Source: Campanula takesimana (taxonomy: Eukaryota; Streptophyta; Magnoliopsida; Asterales; Campanulaceae). From it: 64,000 nt of DNA. The DNA is taken from contig JAOWBW010000363.1 in NCBI GenBank assembly GCA_026119855.1, positions 1,116,001-1,180,000 on the forward strand. The letters are read 5' to 3'. A model generated the notes under the pieces. The model saw only the letters and a list, made by a program, of their open reading frames with translations, was not told where the DNA came from and searched no databases. This document shows positions 33,437-44,920 of the stretch, in pieces. Position 1 is the stretch's first letter. Each line of letters starts with the position of its first letter. Made by a program: the position numbers and the translations under genes.

Positions 33437-34467
33437 GAGGTGGTCTCCCATGAGAACAAGGGGATCCATCTCATGCATGAGACGGGTCGACCCATGACCC
33501 ATGGGGTATGACCCGCCACGTGGCAGCCTCTCAAGGTCCAATTTTTTTTTTTTTTTTTTTTTGGTTTTTTTTTTTTTAGTTTTTATATTATTTTTTCGGC
33601 TTTTCAGCCGTTCACCAAAAGTAATAGTTACCATAACTCAATGTAAAGACTGTATACATATAAAGTAACATTTTTCATAAGATAACGTAACACCTGTTTT
33701 ACAAAAACAAAAGCTTGTTTTACTCATTTTTTCAAATGTAATACTAACTATAATTACATGTAACCCAAATAATATCTAAATGTAATTATCATTTATACTG
33801 AAAAGTAATAATGATTTTGCAAAAATGTAAAATATTGTGTATTTTGATTTATTTTTTTTGAAAGAAAGTAACATTTGAAAAGTAACAACTCATATATGAA
33901 TGTAATTGTTTGTACAAGTAAATGTAACACTTTAATAAAAGAAATTATAACATATTTCTCTAGATAATGTAATACTTTTACATGTAACACTAATCAAGTG
34001 TTTTTAGCTCTAAAAATGTAAATTGTTGAATTATTACTTTTTCTATACATATGTGTTACAATTATGTATAAACATTATTACATATAAGTAACACGTTCGT
34101 TACATTTTAGTTGTAATAAGTATTACTTTTGGCAAACGAAGAAAACTTAGAAAAAAACACTGTTACTTTTTTGTATATATGTATTACTTTTATGTATACA
34201 AATTGTTACTTTATATATGAATACAGTCATTACATTAAGTTATAGTAACTATTACTTTTGACAAACCGAAAAAACCCAAAAAAATATAAAAATTAAAAAA
34301 AAACAAAAAATAAAAAATAAAAATTTTTTGGGCCTATGGGAGGCTGCCACATGGCAGGTTCGACCCCTGGGTCGTGGAGCCGGTTCTTGGGTCGGGCGGG
34401 CGGGTCAAAAATCGACCCGTCTCATGGATGAGACTGATCATGCATGTGTGCACACAAGTTTTTGTCT
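33437..34467. mobile_element. Foldback MITE with extended inverted repeats, TSD AAGTCTAT
   Basis: AAGTCTAT flanks at 33429-33436 and 34468-34475. Outer arms share GAGACGGGTCGA and GGCTGCCAC. Inner arms at 33617-33668 and 34200-34262 share AAAAGTAATAGTTAC and ACATTGAGTTAT-type blocks, so much of the ~1.0-kb element can pair. The middle is AT-rich with many GTAAC/GTTAC motifs and no gene. Confidence 0.75.
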
Positions 34468-34642
34468 AAGTCTATAGAAGGTAGAATTTGTCAATAAAAA
34501 AACAGATATTTTCATATTCTACCATAGGGTCCCTAGAATGAAATCAATTTTACCAATAAAACCTTTCCACTTTTTAAATGACAAAACTGCCTTCAACCAA
34601 ATTAAAATCCTTTTACTCTAAATAAAAATTATTTGCTCTAGG

Positions 34643-34705
34643 AGAGGGTTGAACCCAAGAATTCTTGGTCTTGGCTAAGACTCCTAACCACTATGACAAG
34701 CTTCT
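34643..34705 (-). other. tRNA-like Pol III box pair (SINE or tRNA relic), copy 1
   Basis: On the minus strand CATAGTGGTTAGGA resembles an A box and GGTTCAACCCT a B box (10 of 11 to GGTTCRANYCC), about 33 nt apart. No cloverleaf with acceptor and anticodon stems can be assembled, so this is not a working tRNA gene. The same segment recurs at 37985-38062. Confidence 0.5.
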
Positions 34706-35360
34706 TACTTGTTTCATTAGTAGACTATTATATATTTAACACTACAACCTCACATTTGTTGTCATATTTTTTTATTTTTTTTGGTTAGGAGTAATAATTC
34801 TTCACAATTGAACAATTACTCATTTTTAATAAAAAAAAAATGAGATAAATTTATTCCACAATTGTTTAAAGAGCATTTAACAACACATAGTTCTGAAAAT
34901 GAGTATCCTTTGTAAAAATTATGCTATGAATTTCTTAGTTGTTACGCTCAACTCATGTATTAACAACTGAGAAATAAATTTACAAGTTCTTATATTAAAC
35001 TCGTGTGTGAATAACTGTGAAATGAAAATCTCATTTACTATTATATTAACACAGAGAAAAATTGATAACCGAGAAATGAATGTACCAGTTATTGTAATCA
35101 AATTCATATGTGAATAACTGATAAATGAATGTCTCATTTATTATATAATTAAACCGATAAATTGAGTCATCAATTGTGAGAAATGAGATATGATTTTATC
35201 AGTTTTACTCAATTATGAACAACTGTTAAATGAATGTCTCAGTTATTATATTCAAATTCATGTGTGAACAACTGTGAAATGCATGTCACAGTTATTATAA
35301 TGATTGTGAAAAATTGATAGATGAGTATATCAGATTTTAAAAATGAAAAAAGAAAAAAAT

Positions 35361-35440
35361 GACACAACTGTGAAATCACACAACTGTGAAATCACAGAAC
35401 TGTGAAATCACACAACTGAGAAATCAGACAACTGAGAAAT
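35361..35440. repeat. ~17-bp tandem repeat CACAACTGTGAAATCA
   Basis: Five near-identical units inside the MULE-like copy 1. Degenerate single units continue around it and in copy 2 (about 41620-41790). CACAACTGTG is close to palindromic. Confidence 0.85.
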
Positions 35441-35894
35441 TAGTTGAAAAATGATTTTATAAGTGAAAATTGAAATTTTATTTTCTAAAATTGTGAAATT
35501 AAATTGAAATAAAAAATGATTTTCTCAAATTTTTACTAGTGAAAAATGAGAATTTTATTTCTAAAATTTGAATTATCTGTTGAGTGTACTTGTTTGATTC
35601 GATTTGACGACATGATTAAAACGGTGGTCTCGGATTATTTTTTCAATTTCTAGATTTTGAGATATTACATTTTAAAATTTTGAGGGGAAAAAAAAGAAGA
35701 TAGAGAAAAAGTAGGAGGAAGATGGATAGAAAATGCATCATGAAGATGCGCTTAGCGCTGGCTGTGCTGCACACGTCAGGGATGAAGGGCATTTTGGTCA
35801 TGCGAAAATTTCAGGGACTTTTTGGCGAGTTTCCAAAATGTCAGTCCTTATTGGTCGTTTTTATTTGGCTGAGGGACTTATTGGTCAAAGCCTC

Positions 35895-36058
35895 TTCAAA
35901 ATTTGATACCTTTTAGTCACTACTTTATTAGGTATCAAAATTTTATATCTCCAACAATAGGTATCAAAATGATACCCTTCATTTCAAAATTTGATACCTT
36001 TTAGTCACTACTTCATTAGGTATCAAAATTTTATATCTCCAACAATAGGTATCAAAAT
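35895..36058. repeat. Tandem duplication in the Harbinger element
   Basis: TTCAAAATTTGATACC through AACAATAGGTATCAAAAT occurs twice in a row with one base difference (ACTTTATTAGG versus ACTTCATTAGG). Confidence 0.85.
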
Positions 36059-36374
36059 CAGTGTTCTAAAAGACGGGCGCCTAGGCCGCCTAGGCGCTAG
36101 TCGGGGTGGTGCCGCCGCGACTTTCGGCAAGTCGGCCAGATTAGGCGCTAGGAGGATTAGGCGGAACTAGGCACCGCCTAGGCGGGCTAGGCGGTATAGG
36201 AGGCTGGGCAGTCTTGGCGGGCTTGGCGGACTTTGGCACCGATTAGGCGTCCTACGCGTCGTTTAGGCAGTCTAGGCGCCGCCGACTGCCTCAGATCGGC
36301 CGGTGGTCGTCGTCGTCGGAAGCTCGATCGGCGACGATAAAAGAGAGGGACGACGGTGCTCAAGCTAAGCAGGG

Positions 36375-36380
<6 letters not shown>

Positions 36381-36434
<54 letters not shown>
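36381..36434. repeat. (AG)n microsatellite
   Basis: An uninterrupted AG run of about 27 units inside the hAT element. Confidence 0.95.
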
Positions 36435-36437
<3 letters not shown>

Positions 36438-36794
36438 AAAGAACGAGAGTCGTGAGAAAAGGGAAAGAAAGAGAGGGACGACGGCGCTCAGTCTATGCGT
36501 AGGAAAGAAAGAGAGAGGCATGAGAGTTGAGTTGAGACTGAGAACAGAAGTGAGAAGAGTGAAGGCTAGGGTTTTTTTTATTTAGGGTTTTCAAGACTAA
36601 TATGGAGTGGGCCAATTATGGTAAAATTTATTGGATTGAATAAATCGGTTTCTTTATAAACCATCTAAAATGGGTTGGGCCATCTTAGTTATGATATTTT
36701 TTTTAATTAGTTTAATTATTAATGTTTGACAATAAAAATATGTGGCACTATTTTTGGATAAATAAATACAAATATATATTCATTTGAAAAAAAA

Positions 36795-36835
<41 letters not shown>
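36795..36835. repeat. (CA)n(TA)n compound microsatellite
   Basis: About 13 CA units followed by about seven TA units inside the hAT element. Confidence 0.9.
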
Positions 36836-37070
36836 CATAGATTAATATATATATAAAAAAAAACATTAAAAATGCGATAATTTCTCGGCCTCGCCTCGGT
36901 CCCGCCTAGGCGCTCTAGGCGCTAGGCGCTGCTCCGCCGCCTAGAGGCCGCCTAGCGTCTTTTAGAACACTGATCAAAATGATACCCTTCATTTTGTTTG
37001 TTGGAGATGTTAATACCTTCACATGAGTAATAAAATTTGCATTTGATACCCATTGTTGGAGTTGCCCTTA

Positions 37071-37769
37071 GCATTGCTCACCGCGTAATATGACCGTGTA
37101 CAACTACCTATGAACTAGTTTACCAACTCTCTATGAACTGATGGATATGACCCGTGTACTGTATCGAGACATGAGATCTCATCTATTATTAATAGTTAAT
37201 GGTTTTAGTTACTAAGGTTTTATCAAGACGAATTCATATTGTTTGATCAGTAGGTATACAATCTGTTTGAAGCTTGCAAATCTATCTCAGAAGGTATACA
37301 ATGTGATTTAGGCTTGCCTAATCCGGATATGATAAGTTTCTGTATTATTTTCATTACAGGATGTGGTTTTTGGGTTCTTAATTGAGATTTTTAACAAGAA
37401 ATCCCCCATAGAAATGTAATTTGCTAATTAGAAAAAAAGACATTTTTGTTGTAAATTGAGGGGTTATGGGGTTGTTATGTAAAATATCAAAGTATAGATA
37501 CTTGTATATAAGAAACGGAGGAGGAATGGAGAAAGGACTAAGAAGTCGTATACTCAGAATGGGGTGTCATCCTCTCACTACTGAAGACCCTCTTTTATAG
37601 GCCAGGGATTACATACATCGCTCTCACAAATAGTTCTTATTATTTGTGCATAATGACTACTATTTCTACAAAGTACATTATACTATTGGTACATTATACA
37701 TTTCTTATAATGTGATACTGTACATAGCTATAGTGTGTTACAGTTCACATATCTTAGGGTTATTGGGTT
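37071..37769. other. Unassigned sequence right of the Harbinger element
   Basis: Continues the sequence interrupted at 33359. AT-rich, with a TTTTATAGGCC box near 37590 that resembles an LTR or promoter TATA. No ORF of note. It may be the 3' flank of the candidate transcription unit or an old LTR. Confidence 0.4.
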
Positions 37770-37984
37770 GAAATCAATTTGACCGATAAATCTCTTGCAC
37801 TTTCTAAATAACAAAAATTCCCTCAACCTAATTAAAATCATTTCACCCCTCTTGCCTTTAACCATCTTTTACCGCTAAAATTATCTTTGACTATCTCTAA
37901 CCACCGCCGCCTGCCACCGACCGCCGCTACTCGCCGGACCGCCACAACCACCTACAACCACAAGTACTATAAATAAAAATTACT

Positions 37985-38062
37985 TGTCATTGGTGAGATT
38001 TAAACCCGTGACATCTTGGTCTTAAGTAAGACTCCTAACCACTATGCCAAGCCTCTTTCTTA
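37985..38062 (-). other. tRNA-like Pol III box pair, copy 2
   Basis: The minus strand has TGGCATAGTGG, a full match to the A-box pattern TRGYNNANNGG, and GGTTTAAATCT as a weaker B box about 33 nt downstream. The flanks align with copy 1 at 34643-34705. Confidence 0.5.
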
Positions 38063-38514
38063 TTTATTTTGTAAATTATTATATACTGTATTTAACATCA
38101 AATGTCACCTTTTAAAAAAAATGATTAGGAGTATTCTTTACAATTGAACAATTGCTCAATTTAAATTAAAAAAATGTGATAAATTAATTTATCATTTGTT
38201 TAGAGAATATATAAGAACATGTTTACTTTTAACTTTAAACAACTGCAATATGAAGTTATCAGTTGTTTCACATATGATGTAGCATTGTATGTAACATTTA
38301 TTTACTAAATATTTAGCGTAAAGCGACTGAAAAATTTATTTCACAATTATTTAAAGAGCATGTAACAGCAAACAATTGTGAATTTGAGTGTGATAGAGTG
38401 AAAAACACCATTGGATAGTACTCAAAAAGAGCTTTCCAACGATAGTTGACACGTTCAAAACGGAGTTCGTATGAAGAAGTTATGGTATTAGGAAGTTTGT
38501 GTGAATAAAACATA

Positions 38515-38798
38515 CTCCCTCCGTCCCACCTCATTTGACACCCAAGAGGTGGGCACAATGACTAAGAAAAAAGAATAAAATAAGAAAAATGCGTGGTAGA
38601 AAATGAAGGGAGAGAATGAGTGAGGTAAATAGTAGTGTTGGTTGAATAAATTGAGTGGTGGAAAATAAAGATAGTGAATGAGTGGTGGGGGTAGAAGTGA
38701 ATATAAAATTATAAAAAATAGGTTATTCTGGGAAGTGTCAATTGAGCTGGGACGGACCAAAATGGAAATAAGTGTCAAGTGAGCTGGGATGGAGGGAG
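38515..38798. mobile_element. Stowaway-like MITE, TA duplication
   Basis: CTCCCTCCGTCCCACCTCA at the left pairs with GAGCTGGGATGGAGGGAG at the right. TA lies on each side (38513-38514, 38799-38800). The element is 284 bp. Confidence 0.92.
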
Positions 38799-39847
38799 TA
38801 TATGCTAAAAACAAGGGAAGGGGGCGCCCACTCACCTTCTACCATGCACCCGCCACTCCAAAAAACCAAATTCCAGTGTTGAACTTTCAAGGAGGACGCC
38901 TGCATGCAACTTACCAAGCGCCCACACGCACCAGGTGTTTCTTTGAACAAGTTTCTAACTGACTCCGTTAGTCAAGGACCAAAACGAACATCAAAACTAC
39001 TGCAAAAGGGTATAAATGTGATTCCAGCACTTAGATGTCTCGTACGAGACATTGATGTCTCGTACGAGAGATCCCCTTTGACAGTCGGGTTTTGATCAGT
39101 TTCCTTGTTGATCTCAACCCCGTTTCTTAGCAAACACTTAAGCAATCTGGGAAAAACCTAATGAGTGATCCTAGAGTCCAAATAAACCTCCTTAGAAATC
39201 AAGTCATTGATTCCCATCTTAATTTAACCCTTTGGCTTAACCCTAAAGTCATAAACCCCTATAAATATAGAGGTTCTTGAATCAAAAACGGACTAGTCAG
39301 AGATTCTAAGAGAGGGTGATCAACTAAAGGAGGCTCTCATAATCAGCCACCTCCACCCACAAAATTTAGATGATCATAACACCATTCAAGTCAATTTCTT
39401 CGGACCATCAAGGCCTTTAGTCAAGGCCATCCATAGGATTCTCGAAGAAGGCTTAGGTAAAACTCTTTGTTTTCTATCTCTTCTTCTTTGCTTTGAAGTA
39501 GTGTGATTCTATTAAAGGATCAGCCTAGAGCCTCTCCAATTCATAGAGATGGTCTCGAAGCATATGATCCGACATTCCAAATAAATAAGAAATTATTTAT
39601 TTGGTTCCTTTTGCGTACGTTTTGCATGATTTTGAGATAATGATGATGATTTCTTAGCAAGACCAATCCTAGATTGGGTGAATTGGGTGCTCCTTGACCT
39701 TCCCAATTCATAACTTAACCCCCGAATCCAGATCTTATGGTCCGTGTTTCGTCAAACATGGTGGCGACTCACAACAACGAGCAACATCCAAACCCTCACG
39801 ACCCAAACCGAGCGGCTCGGGAACCGCAGGAGGGGCGCGTGCTCACA

Positions 39848-40395
39848 GTATCCCTAAACTCCATGGGGACGAACTTTTAGATTCACATGATTTTGAATCA
39901 TATGAAACTTGTGAGTCTTGTTTACTTGGAAAAATGACTAAGACACCTTTTACTAAGAGTAGTGAAAGGGAAAGTGACTTATTGGGCTTAATACATACTG
40001 ATGTATGCGGACCTTTAAGTAGCAGTGCTAGGGGAGGATTTCAATACTTCATAATGTTCACTGATTATTTTAGTAGATATCGCTATGTCTATTTGATGAA
40101 AAACAAAAGTGAAGCCTTTGAGATATTTAGAATATTTCAAAATGAAGTACAAAATCAACTTGGTAAAACTATTAAAGCACTCCGTTCCGATCGTGGTGGT
40201 GAATATTAAAGCCAAGAATTTGACGATCATCTTAAAGATTGTGGAATTGTTTCACAATTAATTCCCCTCGGAACATCACAATGGAATGGTGTGTCCGAGA
40301 GGAGAAATCGGACTTTATTGGATATGGTCCGATCTATGATGAGTCAAGTTGATCTTCCATTATCCTTTTGGGGTTATGCATTAGAAACTGTTTAA
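39848..40395 (+). pseudogene. Copia integrase fragment
   Basis: Begins in the GAG-pre-integrase part (LLDSHDFESYETCESCLLGK, with the CxxC of the zinc finger), then the integrase core. The three catalytic acidic residues are recognisable: D in HTDVCGP, D in LRSDRGGEY and E in VSERRNRT. TAA at 40207-40209 interrupts just after GGEY (TTA-to-TAA likely). The frame then runs to GYALETV and stops where similarity ends. No protease, RT or LTR of the same element adjoins it, so it is an orphan fragment inside the 38391-41392 element. Confidence 0.88.
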
Positions 40396-41392
40396 GGGCT
40401 TTTCAAGAATTATCCAAATATCAAAGGGCTATCAGTAATTTCCAAAATTTTAGGGACTTTTTTTTGGAATTTTTAGAAGGCCTTTAGGGAATTTTTTAAA
40501 GGCTTTTCTGGAATTACAAAAATATCAGGGACCTTTGGGGAAATACAGCTGGCAGCTTCTTATTATCTTTTTTCAACAAGAAATCCTAGGGATTTTACTA
40601 GTTTTACACCTCATTAGCCCTAGTATAAATAGAACACTCCATCCACTTTATTTTATTCAAGATTCAAGTTTGTAAGAAGGATTTCATCAATTTAATTCGA
40701 GGTTTTTATGTTCTTGATTATTTTTCTTGTTCTTGTTTTCATGAGTATGCGTAGCTAAATTCTTAGATTCTTGGATTGGTAGTAAAAATAATAATTAATC
40801 TCTATGCTATTTATTTAATTCTTCCATTCAATCTTAATTCCTGTTTATCAAAATTGGATTTAGAATTTCTGGGTATCAACTTGGTTCGGGCATTGATACA
40901 TTGACCACTATTTTGATAATTAGATCCAATTGAGGTCGTCATTGAAACAAGTGGATCTAGGTTTACTTGTTCTGAAGTACTTCATGAATTCTTATAAAAT
41001 TATATGGATGTGATAGAAAAGTATAATTTGATAGAAATAGTAGAATTGCAATTGGTGACCGAACCGTCCCAATTCTTAATTTTTGAACGAACTCAAGAAT
41101 GAGATTGATTTTGTTATTATGAGCATAGCATAGAGTAAAAGTATTTGTGAACTAAATCCATGGATCCTTTGTCTTCTTTGATGCTTTTATTTGTTTTCTT
41201 AGTTTAATTTTAATTATTGCTTTAGTAGTTATAAACTATCAAATCAAACCCTTTTTATTTATTTTTTTGTTTTAAGTAACATACTTGTTTTCCCTTCAAG
41301 TCTCTGTGGATTCGACCATTGCTTGTGCATACTACTACATTAGTAACTAGTACACTTGCTAGGTTCTAAATTAGAGGGAGATTTTTCCATCA
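40396..41392 (+). other. Gypsy-type LTR 3' half
   Basis: Non-coding. Contains repeated TTTAGGGACTTTT-like blocks (40420-40540) and the LTR end described for the parent element. Confidence 0.5.
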
Positions 41393-42083
41393 GAGTGTCA
41401 TTTGTAAAATAAATATGTGATGAATTTCTTAGTTGTTATACTCAACTCATGTGTTAACAACTGAGAAATGAATGTTTCAATTATTATACTTGAAGTCATA
41501 TGTGAATAATTGAGAAATGAGTGTACCAGTTCTTGTACTCAAACTCATGTGTGAATAACTGACAAATGAATGTCTCGTTTATTATATTAATAACTGAGAA
41601 CATGTCCTAGTAATTACAACTGTGAAATCGTTTGATAAATGATTTTACAAGTGAAAAATCAAAAAATGGCACAACTTGTGAAATCACACAACTGTGAAAT
41701 CAGTTGAGAAATGATTTTATAAGTTAAAAATAAAAACATGACATAACTGTCACACAACTGAGAAATCATACAACTGTGAAATCAATTGAAAAATTATTTT
41801 GCAAGTGAAAAATATTCTTTTTGTACAAAATTTAATTATTTTTTGAGTGTACTTGTTTGATTCGTCTTTGTGATACGATTAAAACATTGATTTCATATTA
41901 TTTTTCGATTTGTAGATTTTGAGATATTACATTTTAAAAATTCAAGTGGATTTCGGTTTTGCAAAAGAATCATGGACTTTTCGGTGAGTTTTGAAAATGT
42001 CTGTTTTTATTGGTCGGTTTTCTTTGACTGACTGAGTGACTTATTGGTCAAAACCTCTCACTAATTTACACCATCTATGTTGG

Positions 42084-42671
42084 TGATGCAGCGGAATACA
42101 ACCTTTCAGGATAACTGTGATGGAAATCCTTGTAAAGAGATAGCAATAATCTACCGAAGAGATTATTGACCTAACCCAATCCAGGAATTAGGGTTTCAAC
42201 AAGCCTAACGGCTACAGGGAATAAACCCTAAAAATGCACTAACGACAAATATAATTTTATTAATAAAAAAATTAACTATTACAAAACCCTAACAAAAGTA
42301 TTTATACTACTACGGAGTATTCTAGAAACCCTAAATAAAAACCCTACTTTAACTTATTACTAAACTGCCCTTAATATTAAAACAAAACAAAACAAAAATA
42401 GAAAAACTGAAAATAAAGTTCCAGTCGAATTATCGGACACGGTCGTGCCCTAAGATAAGCACGGTCGTGCTATGCTTGTCGAGAGAATCCCTTCACTAGC
42501 CGAACTACCGGATACGGTCGTACCCTAAGATAAGCACGGCCGTGCTATGCTTGTCGAGAGAATCCCTTCACCAGCCTTTTTGTGCATGGTCGAGCAGTAA
42601 AATTGGCACAGCCGTGCCATTCCGGTCGAGTCCCCCAGTTTCTTCCCAGCGCTGCTTCTCGTTCTACATCA
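42084..42671 (-). repeat. 3' LTR (588 bp) of the gag-only element
   Basis: Contains two ~77-bp tandem copies with CACGGTCGTGCCCTAAG and GCACGGNCGTGC palindromes (42425-42575). The other LTR has the same pair at 60590-60740. Confidence 0.9.
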
Positions 42672-42685
42672 TACTCCCCTTCTTG
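42672..42685 (-). other. Polypurine tract of the gag-only element
   Basis: The minus strand reads CAAGAAGGGGAGTA directly before the LTR start TGATGTAGAACG. Confidence 0.8.
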
Positions 42686-42758
42686 AAAAGAACTCGACCC
42701 TGAGTTCTCGTCCGATGTTTGAAAAGTGCCGTCCCATTTAAACAAATATTTGAATAAA

Positions 42759-44901
42759 TCAAAGCCTTCCGTGCGACGGGACGAAGGGCGATAGTGTTAC
42801 CGCGCCATTTGAAAATATATTTCGAATAATTTTACCTTTAAGCACAGTATATCGTATAACAGCTTCTGTCGGACAAAGAATCAGACTATCTTCACCATCC
42901 TCTTGCACTGCTTTCGCTGGAGATGTATCTCCACCCACGGAAAGAAAATTATTACTAACTTCCTCTCCTTTGAAACCTTGAAGTACCATATTCTGATTCG
43001 CGGATTCAACTGTAACATCGTCTTCACCGTCCGAAAATGAATCTTCTAATCTCTGGACTAGGGCTGTAAACGAGCCGAGCCGAGCTTTGGAGTTTTGGGC
43101 TCGACCTCGTTAACGAATTATCGAGCTTGAGCTTTTATCGAGCTCGAGCCCATTTACCTTGTTCGAGCTCGAATCGAATCGAGTTTCGAGCTGCTCGCGA
43201 GCTTTTCACGAGCTGTTCGAACTCGAGTCTTTACGAGCCGAGCTCGAGCTTAACCATTTTTCTGAAAATTATGAAATCAAACGAGCTCGAGTTCGGGCCT
43301 TATGCTCACGAGCTGTTCGAACTCGAGCCTTTACGAGCCGAGCTTGAGCTTAAACATTTTTCTGAAAATTATGAAATCAAACGAGCTCGAGTTCGAGCCT
43401 TATCGAGTTCGAGCCTTACCGAGCTCTGATAAGTATTCTCTGCATTTTGAACAAAAACACTATTTTTTTTAAAAAAAAAATTCTCTTTTTTTAATCTCAA
43501 AATGTGTCTAATTTACAAATGTAACCTCATGTTTACATTTTTTTAAGAAAGATCTTGTTCATTTAACTTCTCATATTACAAACGATTAATTGAATCGTAT
43601 ATATACCATCAGGTTGTAATATACTCCTTATGTCCCAAATTTTATATTTACTTATCAAATTTACTTAAACTTTAACTAATATTTTACACTAAATTATTAA
43701 TTTTCATAAAAATTAAAAAATGGTTGTTAAATCATTAATAAATTATATAAATTAATAATTTACATAAAATATTAATCAAAATTCAAATAGTTTGACTCTA
43801 TATAGAATAAATTAATTTTAGTTGTTTTACAATCTATATTGTATTATTGTATTGCATGCGTATAGTCGCTATATGATCATTATATGAATGTATAAAAATT
43901 AAATTAATTTTAGTTGTTGTACAATTATTGTTGTTTAATTCATTTTGAAGATAAAAATATTTATTTATGATTTATTCCTTGTACAATGTTGTATATACAT
44001 ATAATGTATATGTATTCATTACAAAAGTAATAATGATGATTATTTAGTCGAGCTCGAGCTTAACGAGCCGAGCTCGAGCCAAACGCAAACAAAATAACCC
44101 GTGTTAACGAGCTTATCGAGCCGAGCCCGAGCTCGAGTTATGCGTGATTTAAACGAGCCGAATACGAGCTGAGCTCAAACGAGCCGAACACGAGTCGAGC
44201 TCTAATGAGCCGAACACGAGCCGAACACAAACCGATCTCTAACGAGCCGAGCTCGAACAAAGCTCGTCGAACAAATGAGACGAACACGAGCCGGCTCGAT
44301 AAAAATTCGAGCTCGAAAACTCGGTTCGAGCTCGAGCTCGAATAGCACTTCAAGCCCATTCGAACCGAGCTTTAACGAGCCGAGCCCGAGCCGAGCTCGA
44401 ACTGGCTCAGTTCGTTTAACAGCCCTACTCTGGACCGGCGGATCACATTGGAGGCTTTCCACGTGTCCTATAAGTTCCTCGGTAACAACTTCGGTACCTG
44501 CCCGTGACTCAGAGTTGACACTATTTCTGAGATTCTGCAACAATACCTCGAACTGAGCCCGATGTTCTTCTTCAGCACGTTCATAAACTGCAGATCTACG
44601 CGCTTCCAGTTTCTGAATTTTGGCAGTATAGTGATCGGCTTTGTCAGCATAGAATTGGGCCTCCATCCTATGTCGCTGTCTAAGCACTCGCGCTCCTGCT
44701 AAGCACTCGCGCTCCTGCTGCTTGATCCAGATCTCTGAGTGATTTATATCTCTGCACATGTCGATCATGCTTGTCAGCTTCGTCGAGTTCCTCATCCTCT
44801 AACGCTAGGTAATATTGTTCTTGTTGTCGAGCACGATCCAATCTAATATTGATTGCACGAATAACATCTTAGATTTCGTTTCTCCCGTTGTTACCGGCCA
44901 T
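42759..44901 (-). pseudogene. Gag-like protein gene, broken by a stop, a 19-bp duplication and a hAT
   Basis: ATG 44901 (MAGNNGRNEI) lies 20 bp after the PBS. Codon 11 is TAA (44869-44871, CAA-to-TAA likely). The next ~120 codons are strongly helical and charged (RLDRARQQEQYYLALEDEE, later KIQKLEARRSAVYERAEEE). An exact 19-bp duplication (44681-44699 and 44700-44718) shifts the frame. The hAT at 43059-44427 then interrupts. Past it the frame resumes in register (LEDSFSDGEDDVTVES, LQGFKGEEVSNN) and ends at 42759. Without these lesions it would be about 248 residues. I see no CCHC knuckle and no typical gypsy gag core, so 'gag-like' rests on its position after the PBS. Confidence 0.6.
43059..44427. 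mobile_element. Non-autonomous hAT element, TSD CTCTGGAC
   Basis: TAGGGCTGTAAACGAGCC at the left and GTTTAACAGCCCTA at the right. CTCTGGAC flanks at 43051-43058 and 44428-44435. Both ends are dense in GAGCTCGAGC palindromes and GAGCCGA motifs. The middle is AT-rich. ORFs through the GAGCTCGAG repeats are low-complexity artefacts. Confidence 0.92.
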
Positions 44902-44920
44902 CTTCCAAGGATCGCACATT

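Larger units (their letters stand above)
33414..35894. mobile_element. MULE-like element copy 1 (TTTAAAATT/TTCAAAATT 9-bp TSD)
   Basis: Left end GGGATTTTTACCAATAAGTC and right end GACTTATTGGTCAAAGCCTC are inverted matches. The flanking 9-mers agree at eight of nine bases. A foldback MITE sits in the left TIR. The interior shares long similarity with 37770-42057 (copy 2), including a tRNA-like segment and ACTGAGAAAT/ACTGTGAAAT repeats. No transposase. Confidence 0.7.
36059..36972. mobile_element. Non-autonomous hAT element, TSD ATCAAAAT
   Basis: TIR CAGTGTTCTAAAAGACG at the left and CGTCTTTTAGAACACTG at the right. ATCAAAAT flanks at 36051-36058 and 36973-36980. Subterminal regions are full of CGCCTAGGCG-type palindromes. 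Same TIR family as 61252-62396. No coding sequence. Confidence 0.92.
33363..37067. mobile_element. PIF/Harbinger-like non-autonomous element, TSD TTA
   Basis: Ends are GCGCAACTCCAACAA and the inverse TTGTTGGAGTTGCCC, flanked by TTA at 33360-33362 and 37068-37070. A TTA duplication with 15-bp TIRs suits Harbinger. Its own sequence is small; most of its length is two nested elements (33414-35894 and 36059-36972). Confidence 0.8.
38391..41392 (+). mobile_element. Gypsy-type LTR (solo or collapsed element), TSD GAGTG, with nested insertions
   Basis: Starts TGATAGAGTGAAAAACACC and ends AGATTTTTCCATCA. GAGTG flanks at 38386-38390 and 41393-41397. The wording (TTCGTATGAAGAAGTTATGG near the start; GTGGATTCGACC and ACTTGCTAGG near the end) is like Athila/Tat LTRs. 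Inside are a Stowaway MITE (38515-38798), an LTR-like stretch with CCTATAAATATAGAGG near 39262 and a PBS-like TGGTGGCGACTC at 39759-39770, and a copia integrase fragment. I cannot resolve all inner borders. Confidence 0.65.
37770..42057. mobile_element. MULE-like element copy 2, split by an LTR element
   Basis: Left part 37770-38390 matches copy 1 around 34530-34910. Right part 41393-42057 matches 34905-35894, ending GACTTATTGGTCAAAACCTC. Joining across the inserted element restores the order seen in copy 1. The left end is approximate and no TSD was read. Confidence 0.65.

Noticed and set aside
34640..34710. True tRNA gene
   Set aside because: A and B boxes are present but no cloverleaf or anticodon arm can be drawn.
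35361..35440. CRISPR-like array
   Set aside because: 17-bp head-to-tail units without spacers, in plant nuclear DNA; a simple tandem repeat.
42210..42230. Telomere-like CCCTAAA words
   Set aside because: Single isolated copies in an LTR; no array.
43127..43429. 100-codon ORF, plus similar ones at 43159 and 44138
   Set aside because: Translations of GAGCTCGAG subterminal repeats of a hAT element.
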